Below are positions 45,415 to 51,734 of a stretch of DNA of 51,734 nt, in pieces. Made by a program: the position numbers and the translations under genes. The notes under the pieces were generated by a model. It did not search any database and was not told where the DNA came from. It saw only the letters and a list, made by a program, of their open reading frames with translations. Within the stretch, counting starts at the first letter, position 1. Every line of letters begins with the position of its first letter. Source of the DNA: Sphingomonadaceae bacterium (GTDB taxonomy: Bacteria > Pseudomonadota > Alphaproteobacteria > Sphingomonadales > Sphingomonadaceae); contig CANHQT010000013.1 of assembly GCA_947463325.1 (NCBI GenBank), positions 1 through 51,734 on the forward strand, written 5' to 3'.

Positions 45415-47709
45415 TCAACCCAGTTCGGCCCTGATCTCGTCAATCAGGCCGGGAACGGCGGTGAGCCGCGCGGCTTCCTCATCAAGGATCGCGCGAAAGG
45501 CATCGCGCTGAAGGTTGCGGATAACATCTGCTGGCAGGTCCTGACCAACCGGCGCGGCACTGGCCACGATGGCGATCAGCCGTTCGGCAGCATGGAGCCG
45601 GCCCCAGAGATAGTCATTCTCTCGAAACGCCCGGCTGAAAAAAGCGCCGAAACTGTTGAACTGGATACCCTTCAGAGTCGCTTCCACGCCGCCTTCGCGG
45701 ATCATGGTCGCATCATCCGGACTGATACGGTCAATCTTGATCGCATCAAACTCGCCCTCGCTGTCGGCATGGAGCAGCGGCAGCGTGGCGGCGTCGTAAA
45801 AAGCGAAGCCGAGATAGGCGAGCACCAGTTCGCGGCGCGCCTCCTTCGGCAATTCACACAACGCCTCCGCCAGCCGCTCGTCAGCCAGGGCATCGACGCC
45901 AATCAGATTGCGCCGCAACGCCAAGGCATCGACAAAGCCCGCGATGCTTTCAGTCGGCACCGAACCGCTGTCCAGCCCGGCATAATGATCATGCGATTCA
46001 CGGTCGAAATAGAGGCCGAGGCTTTCGTAGATCGCCGCACGCATGACCTGATTGGCCTGCTCCTCCACCGCGCCCGAGACCATCAGTTCCTCCAGGCATC
46101 GCGCCATGTGGCGGAGGCGGCGGATGCGGAAGGCCACATCATGTTCCCGAAAGAAACGCACCACATCATCACGCCGGGCATTTCTGCCGTCGAGCTTGTC
46201 GAGTTGCCGATCCCGCACCGTCTGCCAAAGGGCCGTGCGCCATTGCTGGTGCCGGTCCGCCGATTTGTCAGAGCTGCAAGCGGCGGCAATCACCGCCATT
46301 TCCTCAACGATCAACGACAGCTTGAGATGGCTGTAGGCGACGAAACTGAAGCCGGCTTCTGCAGAGGCCTTGGCATGGGCGGCCGCGCGCCATGCTCCGA
46401 GGCGCTGGACGGTCGGCCGGTCGAGGAAGAAAGTCCGGCCCAACGCCGTTTCAATCCGCGCCTCCACTTCGGGCCGCATCGCCGCGATGATCATCGACAT
46501 GCGGCGGATGCGCTGCGACATCGCCTCTATCGCCTCGACATTGTCGCGGATCGGCTGCGCGCGCGGAATGTCGGACAGGGTGCGGAAGATGGTGCCGAAA
46601 AAGCCCGGCGCGCGCTCCCTTTGCCCTCCCCCGCCGCCGACCGATATGCTGCGGCGGCCGGGCTTGGGATCAATATAGACGAAGCGGCGGTCCACCTCCC
46701 GGCGGGCGGGCCGCTGGCGAAGCGCGGCAATGGCCGGCTTGAATGGCGCATTGGCCAGCACCGACCCATCGACCAGCCAGCGGCTTTCTGATCGCCCATC
46801 GCCAAACAGCCGTTCCAGAAAGGCGGCGCGCTGCGGCCAGACAGTTTGGCGCTGCGCCAGCACGGCATCCAGCTCGGCAACGGCAAAGGGCGGGAAGGCG
46901 CCGGGAAAGCTGGCGGTCGCGCGCGCGGCGAAGGTCAGCCCCGCGATATCGCCAATGTCATCAGCCATGCCCGTCGCGTGGCGAAAGCGCAGCAGCAGAC
47001 GATGTTCCGTCTCTTGCACCTCGGCCGGGCTATTGAGCCGCATCCGCTGCGGATGGCCGCCTAGGTCGGTCGCCGTGACGATGAGATCGAGCGGCTGTTC
47101 GGCCGGCAGCAGCTTTGGGCCGGCAACGCCCTTGCCCATCGCTTCCAGCGCATCGAGCAGCAGGTTCGAAAACAGCTCTCCACCAAAGGGCGGCGCAAAC
47201 CATCGTGCGCGCACGAACTGGGAAAGTTTCCTGCGCACCTCGGACCGGGCGCTGCGTTCGACCGTCGTATCGATGGTGTTGCGCGGGGTGCGGCTGACCA
47301 GCCAGGCGAGCGGGACTGCCCACCATTTCGAGAAACGCCAGCCGGGCCGTGCGTCGGGATCGAGCAGCACGGTCACGTCCGCCTTGTCGAGCCACAGGCC
47401 GGTCAACGGTTCCAGCGACTGGCCATGGGTGATGGCGCGGGCGAGGAAGACGCCGTTGATCCCGCCCGCGCTCGCACCGGCGATGATGTCAGTAAGGACA
47501 CGCAACCGCGTGCCCGATTGCGCCTCTATCGCACCAAGCAAGGCGCGGTAGGCATGGATGGAGCCACCCGGTGGCGGCGTATCCCCATCCAGATAGGCGC
47601 GGCTTGCGCGAACGAGGTGCCACACTTCCTTGGTAACGCCGTGCATATAGACGGCGAGGCTGATGCCGCCGTAGCAGACGAGGGCGAGGCGGAGCTCCTT
47701 TTCGCGCAT
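45415..47709 (-). CDS. Large patatin-like phospholipase-family protein
   Basis: A 764-residue protein with an N-terminal patatin domain. It has GGISLAVYMHG (14-24, the oxyanion loop), GASAGG (78-83) with the nucleophile Ser80, and WLVDGSVLANAPF with the dyad Asp314. This fits a lipid acyl hydrolase with a Ser-Asp dyad. Residues after about 340 form a long helical region, including a stretch rich in Arg and His, and the end VIRNLQRDAFRAILDEEAAR. I recall large patatin-like proteins of this layout (DUF3376-type) in actinobacteria and sphingomonads. No signal peptide is seen. The start codon at 47709 is chosen because the family begins M-x-E-K-E-L-R-L-A-L; the frame is open for 32 codons more. 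It is followed directly by the NUDIX gene. Confidence 0.87.
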   Translation of the reverse strand: MREKELRLALVCYGGISLAVYMHGVTKEVWHLVRASRAYLDGDTPPPGGSIHAYRALLGAIEAQSGTRLRVLTDIIAGASAGGINGVFLARAITHGQSLEPLTGLWLDKADVTVLLDPDARPGWRFSKWWAVPLAWLVSRTPRNTIDTTVERSARSEVRRKLSQFVRARWFAPPFGGELFSNLLLDALEAMGKGVAGPKLLPAEQPLDLIVTATDLGGHPQRMRLNSPAEVQETEHRLLLRFRHATGMADDIGDIAGLTFAARATASFPGAFPPFAVAELDAVLAQRQTVWPQRAAFLERLFGDGRSESRWLVDGSVLANAPFKPAIAALRQRPARREVDRRFVYIDPKPGRRSISVGGGGGQRERAPGFFGTIFRTLSDIPRAQPIRDNVEAIEAMSQRIRRMSMIIAAMRPEVEARIETALGRTFFLDRPTVQRLGAWRAAAHAKASAEAGFSFVAYSHLKLSLIVEEMAVIAAACSSDKSADRHQQWRTALWQTVRDRQLDKLDGRNARRDDVVRFFREHDVAFRIRRLRHMARCLEELMVSGAVEEQANQVMRAAIYESLGLYFDRESHDHYAGLDSGSVPTESIAGFVDALALRRNLIGVDALADERLAEALCELPKEARRELVLAYLGFAFYDAATLPLLHADSEGEFDAIKIDRISPDDATMIREGGVEATLKGIQFNSFGAFFSRAFRENDYLWGRLHAAERLIAIVASAAPVGQDLPADVIRNLQRDAFRAILDEEAARLTAVPGLIDEIRAELG

Positions 47710-47798
47710 GCGCTCAGGTTTAGGGGGAGCAGGCGGCCTTGGCAAAGGCTGTGCGCGGATACCGGCCGATGATGGCGCTGCCGCACCTGCGGCTTGGC

Positions 47799-47843
47799 AT
47801 TTCAATTGTCAGATTGTCCCCCGGACAATCAGAAAATTGAAAT
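47799..47843. repeat. 45-base palindrome at the 3' end of tRNA-Ala
   Basis: Outer arms ATTTCAATT (47799-47807) and AATTGAAAT (47835-47843) and inner arms GATTGTCC (47812-47819) and GGACAATC (47823-47830) form a long hairpin with a small internal loop. The outer arm ends on the last base of the tRNA CCA. It could terminate tRNA transcription, although no T-run follows on the minus strand, or be a protein-binding or integration-related site. Confidence 0.7.
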
Positions 47844-47918
47844 GGTGGAGCCGAGGGGAATCGAACCCCTGACCTCTGCAGTGCGATTGCAGCGCTCTCC
47901 CATCTGAGCTACGGCCCC
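47843..47918 (-). tRNA. tRNA-Ala, anticodon CGC
   Basis: A 76-base cloverleaf with CCA encoded. The acceptor stem pairs GGGGCCG with CGGCTCC and includes the G3-U70 pair that identifies alanine tRNAs. The D arm is GCTC AGATGGGA GAGC, the anticodon arm CTGCA ATCGCAC TGCAG with CGC at 34-36 (47885-47883 in the window) and A37, and the T arm AGGGG TTCGATT CCCCT. It reads the GCG codon. It lies between trxB and the patatin gene on the same strand. Confidence 0.97.
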
Positions 47919-47995
47919 GCGCGGGTTTGCGGCCGATTTAATCGGCCCGCACAAGGGGTGCAACCGGGTTTTCGCGCTACCCTATTCGCCTGCCC

Positions 47996-48961
47996 TTATG
48001 CCGCCGAAGCGCTGGCAAATGCCTCATGCGCGAGGAACCGTTCAGCATCGAGCGCGGCCATGCAGCCAAGCCCCGCTGCTGTGACGGCCTGACGATAGAT
48101 TTTGTCCGCAACATCGCCCGCGGCGAACACGCCGGGGATGGCAGTCTTTGGCGTGCCGGCTTCGACGAGGAGATAGCCTTCGCTGTCCATCGCCAGCTTG
48201 CCGACGAACAATTCCGTGGACGGTTTGTGGCCGATGGCGACGAATGCACCGTCGGTGGCGATATGGCTGGCCTCCCCCGTCACCGTATCGATGAGGTCGA
48301 CGCCGACCAGACCGGCGGCGCCTTCACCGCCGACAAAGCGATCCACCCGCTTGTTCCAGATCACCGAAATGCGCGGATTGGCGTGGAGCCGATCCTGCAG
48401 GATTTTTTCCGCGCGCAAGCTATCCCGCCGGTGGATCAGCGTCACATCCTCACTGTGGTTGGTGAGATAAAGCGCCTCTTCAACCGCGGTGTTGCCGCCG
48501 CCGATGACCACCACTTTCTTGCCGCGATAGAAGAAGCCATCACAGGTCGCGCAGGCCGAAACGCCCTTGCCACCCAGTTCAACCTCTCCCGGTACGCCGA
48601 GCCATTTCGCCTGAGCGCCGGTGGCAATGACCAGCGTGTCGGCAACATAGGTATCGCCGCCGTCACCCACCGCACGGAACGGCCGCTGGCTGAGGTCCAC
48701 ATCGACAATCTGGTCCCAGATCATGCGCGTGCCGACATGTTCGGCCTGCGCCTGCATTTCTTCCATCAACCAGGGGCCCTGGATGACATCGCGGAAGCCG
48801 GGGTAATTTTCGACATCGGTGGTGATGGTGAGCTGCCCGCCCGGCTGCATGCCCTGCACCACAATCGGCTGCATCCCCGCACGCGCCGCATAAATGGCGG
48901 CGGTCAGGCCGGCCGGGCCGGAGCCGATGATGAGCATACGGGTTTCGTGCGTGGCGGGCAT
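47996..48961 (-). CDS. trxB: Thioredoxin-disulfide reductase
   Basis: FAD- and NADPH-dependent enzyme that keeps thioredoxin reduced. The 321-residue protein has the FAD site MLIIGSGPAGLTAAIYAARA, the redox pair in SACATCDGFFYRGK (CATC), the NADPH site VVVIGGGNTAVEEALYLTNH and the C-terminal GVFAAGDVADKIYRQAVTAA. Length and layout match E. coli TrxB. The ATG at 48961 is preferred over a TTG six bases upstream. It lies 76 bases before the tRNA-Ala gene. Confidence 0.96.
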   Translation of the reverse strand: MPATHETRMLIIGSGPAGLTAAIYAARAGMQPIVVQGMQPGGQLTITTDVENYPGFRDVIQGPWLMEEMQAQAEHVGTRMIWDQIVDVDLSQRPFRAVGDGGDTYVADTLVIATGAQAKWLGVPGEVELGGKGVSACATCDGFFYRGKKVVVIGGGNTAVEEALYLTNHSEDVTLIHRRDSLRAEKILQDRLHANPRISVIWNKRVDRFVGGEGAAGLVGVDLIDTVTGEASHIATDGAFVAIGHKPSTELFVGKLAMDSEGYLLVEAGTPKTAIPGVFAAGDVADKIYRQAVTAAGLGCMAALDAERFLAHEAFASASAA

Positions 48962-49035
48962 GGACAAGTCTCGCTAAAAAAACGGATCTGGTTGGCCCGC
49001 GCGTCTGCCGCGAGGCGGGCACAATGGCAAGCGTG

Positions 49036-49773
49036 TCAGACCTCGAAGCTGGGCAGTTCGGCGAAGGCATGTTTCAGCGCCTCGCTCCAAGCGCGGGAAA
49101 CCTCACCAAACTGGGGATCGCCCTGCTCGATGCGGCGCAACTGATCGAACCGGAATTGGTCACGCTTCAGCACCGCGAGATCGAGCGGCATGCCAACCGA
49201 GAGGTTCGAACGCAGCGTCGAATCCATGCTGACCATCGCCGCCTTGAGCGCATCCGACAGGCGCGTTTCCGGCGTGATCACCCGGTCGAGGATCGGCTTG
49301 CCATATTTATGCTCGCCGACCTGCAGGAAGGGCGTGTCGCGCGTCGCTTCGATGAAATTGCCGGCGGAATAGATCAGGAAGATACGCGGGCGGCCGCCCT
49401 TGCGCTGGCCGGAGAGGATGATCGAGGCGCTGGCACTCGCCCCAGACTGTTTGATGGCATCGCCATGCGCCTCCGTCATCTCGCGCATCGCTTCGCCGAT
49501 GATTTCCGCCGCGCGATACAGCGTCGGGCAGTTCATGATCGTTTCGACATCCTCACCCGCCGAAGCGCGGTCGATCGCCGACTGGATGCGGCTGAGCACC
49601 CCTTGCGTGATCGAAAGATTGCCAGCGGTCATCAGCGCAATCGCGCGCGTTCCCGGCTCCTGCCAGGTAAACATCTTTCGGAAACGGCTGATATTGTCGA
49701 CACCCGCATTGGTGCGCGTGTCCGCCAGCATCACCAGCCCTTCTTCGACATTGATTGCCACGCAATAGGTCAT
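49036..49773 (-). CDS. Anbu (proteasome-like / HslV-related) protease
   Basis: Ntn-hydrolase of the Anbu family, an ancestral relative of proteasome beta subunits and HslV. From the ATG at 49773 the product has 245 residues and begins MTYCVAINVEEGLVMLADTR. After Met removal this leaves Thr1 as nucleophile, with Asp17 (LADTRTNAG) and Lys32 (FRKMF) in the proteasome positions. Further phrases are ALMTAGNLSITQGVLSRIQS, SIILSGQRKGGRPRIFLIYS, and STLRSNLSVGMPLDLAVLKR. GGAAGGGGA precedes the ATG; the frame extends 12 codons upstream, which would hide the Thr1. The neighbouring transglutaminase, alpha-E and ATP-grasp genes form the conserved Anbu context. Confidence 0.93.
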   Translation of the reverse strand: MTYCVAINVEEGLVMLADTRTNAGVDNISRFRKMFTWQEPGTRAIALMTAGNLSITQGVLSRIQSAIDRASAGEDVETIMNCPTLYRAAEIIGEAMREMTEAHGDAIKQSGASASASIILSGQRKGGRPRIFLIYSAGNFIEATRDTPFLQVGEHKYGKPILDRVITPETRLSDALKAAMVSMDSTLRSNLSVGMPLDLAVLKRDQFRFDQLRRIEQGDPQFGEVSRAWSEALKHAFAELPSFEV

Positions 49774-49827
49774 CGGGTCCCCTTCCGGCGCCATCCGGCC
49801 ATCGATCATCGCTGCCCCCGGCCCGGT

Positions 49828-50718
49828 TTATTGTTGTTGTTGCTGTTGTTGCTGGTGGAAACGGTCCTGCTCATCACGCAGGCGCCCTTCCAGTGCGCGC
49901 TCGTCGGCCTCGGCACCCGTGGCTTCGGCAATGCGCACATCGGCGATCACCCCGCCGCCTCCGCCACCGACCGCATGACCGCTCACAGGCGCTGCATCAA
50001 GGGCATCAAGCCCGGTCGAGAGGCGCACATAGCGCTCGGTTGCGCATATGCCCGAGGACGGATCAAAAGCCGTCCAGCCGAGTCCTTCGACCCAGGCTTC
50101 CGCCCAGGCGTGGGTTTCATGGAGATCGCCCTGCTCTTCACCGGCGAGCAGATAGCCGCAGACATAGCGGGCGGGAATGCCATGTGCGCGGGCTGCGGCG
50201 ATAAACAGATGGGCATGATCCTGACATACGCCCGCGCCATCCTTTAGCGCCTCTATCGCGCTGGTGTGGATGCCCGTGGACCCGCTGACATAGGGCAGCC
50301 GGTCGCGCACCGCCCCCATCAGCCCATGCAGCCAATCGATGCGATTGCCATCCGCCGGTGGCGGCACCAGTTCCCGGATCGCCTTGTCAGCGCGGGTGCG
50401 ATCGGTTTCGCGCAGGAAAATCGCGGGGTTGGGGCGGACCGTTAGCCCGGTGACCAATCCGGCGCGGTCCTCCGTTTCAACAATGCCTGCGGCTTCGATA
50501 TGGACATCGCCCGGATCGGCCGGCGCTGACCATAATGCCATCCGGTCACCATAGCCGGTGCGGGTGCCGGGCTGGACGGTGACGCCGTTGACGCTGACAT
50601 CCCAGCGCCGGACGAGTTGTGCGGCATGCGGTTCGGGCCACAGCCTGAGCAGCAGCAACAACCGCGCCGCACCTGCCGGAAAATGGTAGGAGGTGCGGTG
50701 CGAGACGACGAGGCGCAG
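49828..50718 (-). CDS. Transglutaminase-like cysteine protease with poly-Gln tail
   Basis: Papain-fold protein with the Cys-His-Asp triad: Cys165 in GAGVCQDHAHLFIAAARAHG, His203 in DLHETHAWAEAWVEGLGW and Asp219 in TAFDPSSGI. The proposed 296-residue reading starts at a CTG, because the residues upstream of the first conventional start (a TTG at 50661) match the family N-terminus: LRLVVSHRTSYHFPAGAARL. If the TTG is used, the protein has 277 residues and loses that strand. No ATG, GTG or TTG precedes in frame. The C-terminus is ...DRFH followed by eight glutamines coded by CAA/CAG repeats. It is 54 bases before Anbu and 22 bases after the alpha-E gene, all on one strand. Confidence 0.88.
   Translation of the reverse strand: MRLVVSHRTSYHFPAGAARLLLLLRLWPEPHAAQLVRRWDVSVNGVTVQPGTRTGYGDRMALWSAPADPGDVHIEAAGIVETEDRAGLVTGLTVRPNPAIFLRETDRTRADKAIRELVPPPADGNRIDWLHGLMGAVRDRLPYVSGSTGIHTSAIEALKDGAGVCQDHAHLFIAAARAHGIPARYVCGYLLAGEEQGDLHETHAWAEAWVEGLGWTAFDPSSGICATERYVRLSTGLDALDAAPVSGHAVGGGGGGVIADVRIAEATGAEADERALEGRLRDEQDRFHQQQQQQQQ
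49831..49854. repeat. CAA/CAG trinucleotide repeat coding the poly-Gln tail
   Basis: Eight glutamine codons in a row (minus strand CAG CAA CAA CAG CAA CAA CAA CAA) followed by the TAA stop of the transglutaminase gene. The tract is unusual in a GC-rich genome and could vary in length by slippage; loss or gain of whole codons would only change the tail. Confidence 0.85.
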
Positions 50719-50740
50719 GCGGCGCGGCGGGGCGAGACGG

Positions 50741-51670
50741 CTAGAAATGATAGGCCTCCCCTATCTCGCGCGACAGCCGGTCAAGTTCTGACAGCGATTC
50801 CTGCACGAATTCGTGCAGCCCGTAGCGGAAGATATCCCCTTCCCCCATGCGGGCGAGCCGATCATCGAGCAATTCGACCGAGCGGTGACAGGCCATCGCC
50901 TGGCCATGTTCGTGCGCCAGCCGGTCGAGATGGTAGCGCACTTGGCCCACAGAGAAGGCGAGGCTGCGCGGGAAGACGCGGTTGGTGATCAGGAAATCCG
51001 AAATATGCCAGGGGCGCACATTGTCCCGATAGACATGATAATAGGCGCGCAGGCCGGACAGCGTCTGCAGCAGCGCATTCCAGCGATAATGATCGCGGTG
51101 CCCGCCGGTCGGCTCGCCTTCGGGGAGCAGCAGGTGATAATTGACGTCGAGCAGGCGTAGCGTCAGCCCGGCCCGCTCCACCGCCCCGCCAATGCGCAGG
51201 AAATCATGCCCTTCGGTGCGCAGCATGGAGGTGGAAACAGCGCCGCGAAAGCGGGCGACATAGCCGCGCACCCAGTCGATCAGCGTCGGCAATTCGCGCA
51301 CCGCCCGATCCGTGTTGAGCCGTTCGAGCCGGCGCCAACCGTCGTTCAGCGCCTCCCACATCTCCAGCGTGATCGCGGTGCGCACCGCCCGGCCATTGGC
51401 CCGAGCGCGATCAAGGCTGGCGCGGATCGACGAAGGATTGGCGGGATCGAGCAACAGGATGGCGACGACATCGCTTTCCGTCACTTCGCTGCCTGCCGCC
51501 ACCCAGCTTTCCGATCCCGCGACGCGCAGCACAGAGCGCCAGTCATCGCCCGACACGCCTTCGGGCAGCATGGCGAGGCGACGCCCCATCATCAGCAGGC
51601 GCCCGGTGGAATCCGCGCGTTCGGTGTAGCGCGCGAGCCAGTAGAGGCTGTCGGCAGCGCGGCTCAGCAT
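50741..51670 (-). CDS. Alpha-E domain protein of the Anbu operon
   Basis: All-helical protein of the alpha-E (COG2307) family, known to travel with circularly permuted ATP-grasp proteins and transglutaminases. The 309-residue product begins MLSRAADSLYWLARYTERAD, the family hallmark, and has TLEMWEALNDGWRRLERLNT, FRGAVSTSMLRTEGHDFLRI, GGAVERAGLTLRLLDVNYHL and DNVRPWHISDFLITNRVFPR. AAGGGG lies upstream of its ATG. It is 13 bases after the stop of the ATP-grasp gene, of which only the last 17 codons are in the window. Its role may be to hold or modify the ATP-grasp product; this has not been shown to my knowledge. Confidence 0.93.
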   Translation of the reverse strand: MLSRAADSLYWLARYTERADSTGRLLMMGRRLAMLPEGVSGDDWRSVLRVAGSESWVAAGSEVTESDVVAILLLDPANPSSIRASLDRARANGRAVRTAITLEMWEALNDGWRRLERLNTDRAVRELPTLIDWVRGYVARFRGAVSTSMLRTEGHDFLRIGGAVERAGLTLRLLDVNYHLLLPEGEPTGGHRDHYRWNALLQTLSGLRAYYHVYRDNVRPWHISDFLITNRVFPRSLAFSVGQVRYHLDRLAHEHGQAMACHRSVELLDDRLARMGEGDIFRYGLHEFVQESLSELDRLSREIGEAYHF

Positions 51671-51683
51671 GATGCGCGCCCCT

Positions 51684-51734
51684 TCATCCTTCGAGCACCC
51701 AGCTATCCTTGACGCCGCCGCCCTGACTGGAATT
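51684..51734 (-). CDS. Circularly permuted ATP-grasp protein (C-terminal end only)
   Basis: The last 17 codons before the right edge translate as NSSQGGGVKDSWVLEG and stop. SQGGG-KD-WVLE is the usual C-terminus of the circularly permuted ATP-grasp (COG2308) family found before alpha-E genes. The rest of the gene lies outside the window. Given its neighbours, this is very likely the amide-ligase-like member of the Anbu operon. Confidence 0.8.
   Translation of the reverse strand, partial: NSSQGGGVKDSWVLEG

Overview
The window is about 51.7 kb of GC-rich, densely coding chromosome from an alphaproteobacterium, most likely a member of the Sphingomonadales (inference). The basis is the tatABC-scpBA-nagZ-SPOR-argS gene order, a CcrM-type adenine methylase, a split PntAA/PntAB/PntB transhydrogenase next to a stand-alone aa3-oxidase subunit IV peptide, a bacterial CDC48 ATPase and an Anbu proteasome-like operon. 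I see no insertion sequence, prophage, CRISPR array or integrase. Genes abut or overlap by 1-4 bases in long runs, and only one gap exceeds 300 bases (22549-22875).

Layout. 1-6281 (minus): argS, a SPOR protein, nagZ, scpA, scpB, tatA, tatB, tatC (cut by the left edge), covering translation, cell-wall recycling, chromosome condensation and Tat export. 6405-7070: a predicted lipoprotein. 7220-9599 (plus): ispH-thrB-rnhA. 9630-11920 (minus): a DUF1508 miniprotein, a DauA-like FAD oxidoreductase and an alpha/beta hydrolase. 11986-19232 (plus): a tad/cpa pilus cluster, cpaA-cpaB-cpaC-cpaD-cpaE-tadB-tadC, which lacks the CpaF/TadA ATPase and any pilin. 19240-25720 (minus): tyrosine/homogentisate catabolism (fah, a single-domain VOC protein, hppD, a MarR regulator, maiA) interrupted by katG; no homogentisate dioxygenase gene is present. 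25777-28019: a diheme cytochrome of the SO2930 type paired with a beta-helix protein. 28098-28529: a DUF2147 protein.

28551-31785 (minus): aa3-oxidase subunit IV, pntAA, a small ORF that fills the gap exactly, pntAB and pntB. 32008-33414 (plus): an NtrC-like regulator with altered GAFTGA and Walker B motifs. 33484-36758 (plus): glmM, DUF1272, a ThiD-VOC fusion and rnhB, mostly overlapping. 36759-36984 holds eight GANTC sites in front of ccrM, whose product methylates GANTC. folP, an MFS transporter and a crotonase follow. 41468-43795 (minus): a CDC48/p97-type ATPase. 44009-44254: a small exported membrane protein with its own terminator. 44483-47709: a NUDIX hydrolase translationally adjacent to a large patatin-like protein. 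47843-47918: tRNA-Ala(CGC), directly followed by a 45-base palindrome. 47996-48961: trxB. 49036-51734 (minus): the Anbu operon (ATP-grasp cut by the right edge, alpha-E protein, transglutaminase, Anbu).

The points most worth a second look are the GANTC cluster upstream of ccrM, the Anbu/ATP-grasp/alpha-E/transglutaminase operon, the missing CpaF, the NtrC-like regulator with altered sigma-54 and ATPase motifs, the ThiD-VOC fusion, the small ORF inside the pnt operon, and the homogentisate pathway lacking HmgA. All function calls rest on reading motifs and recalled family features; no database search was run.
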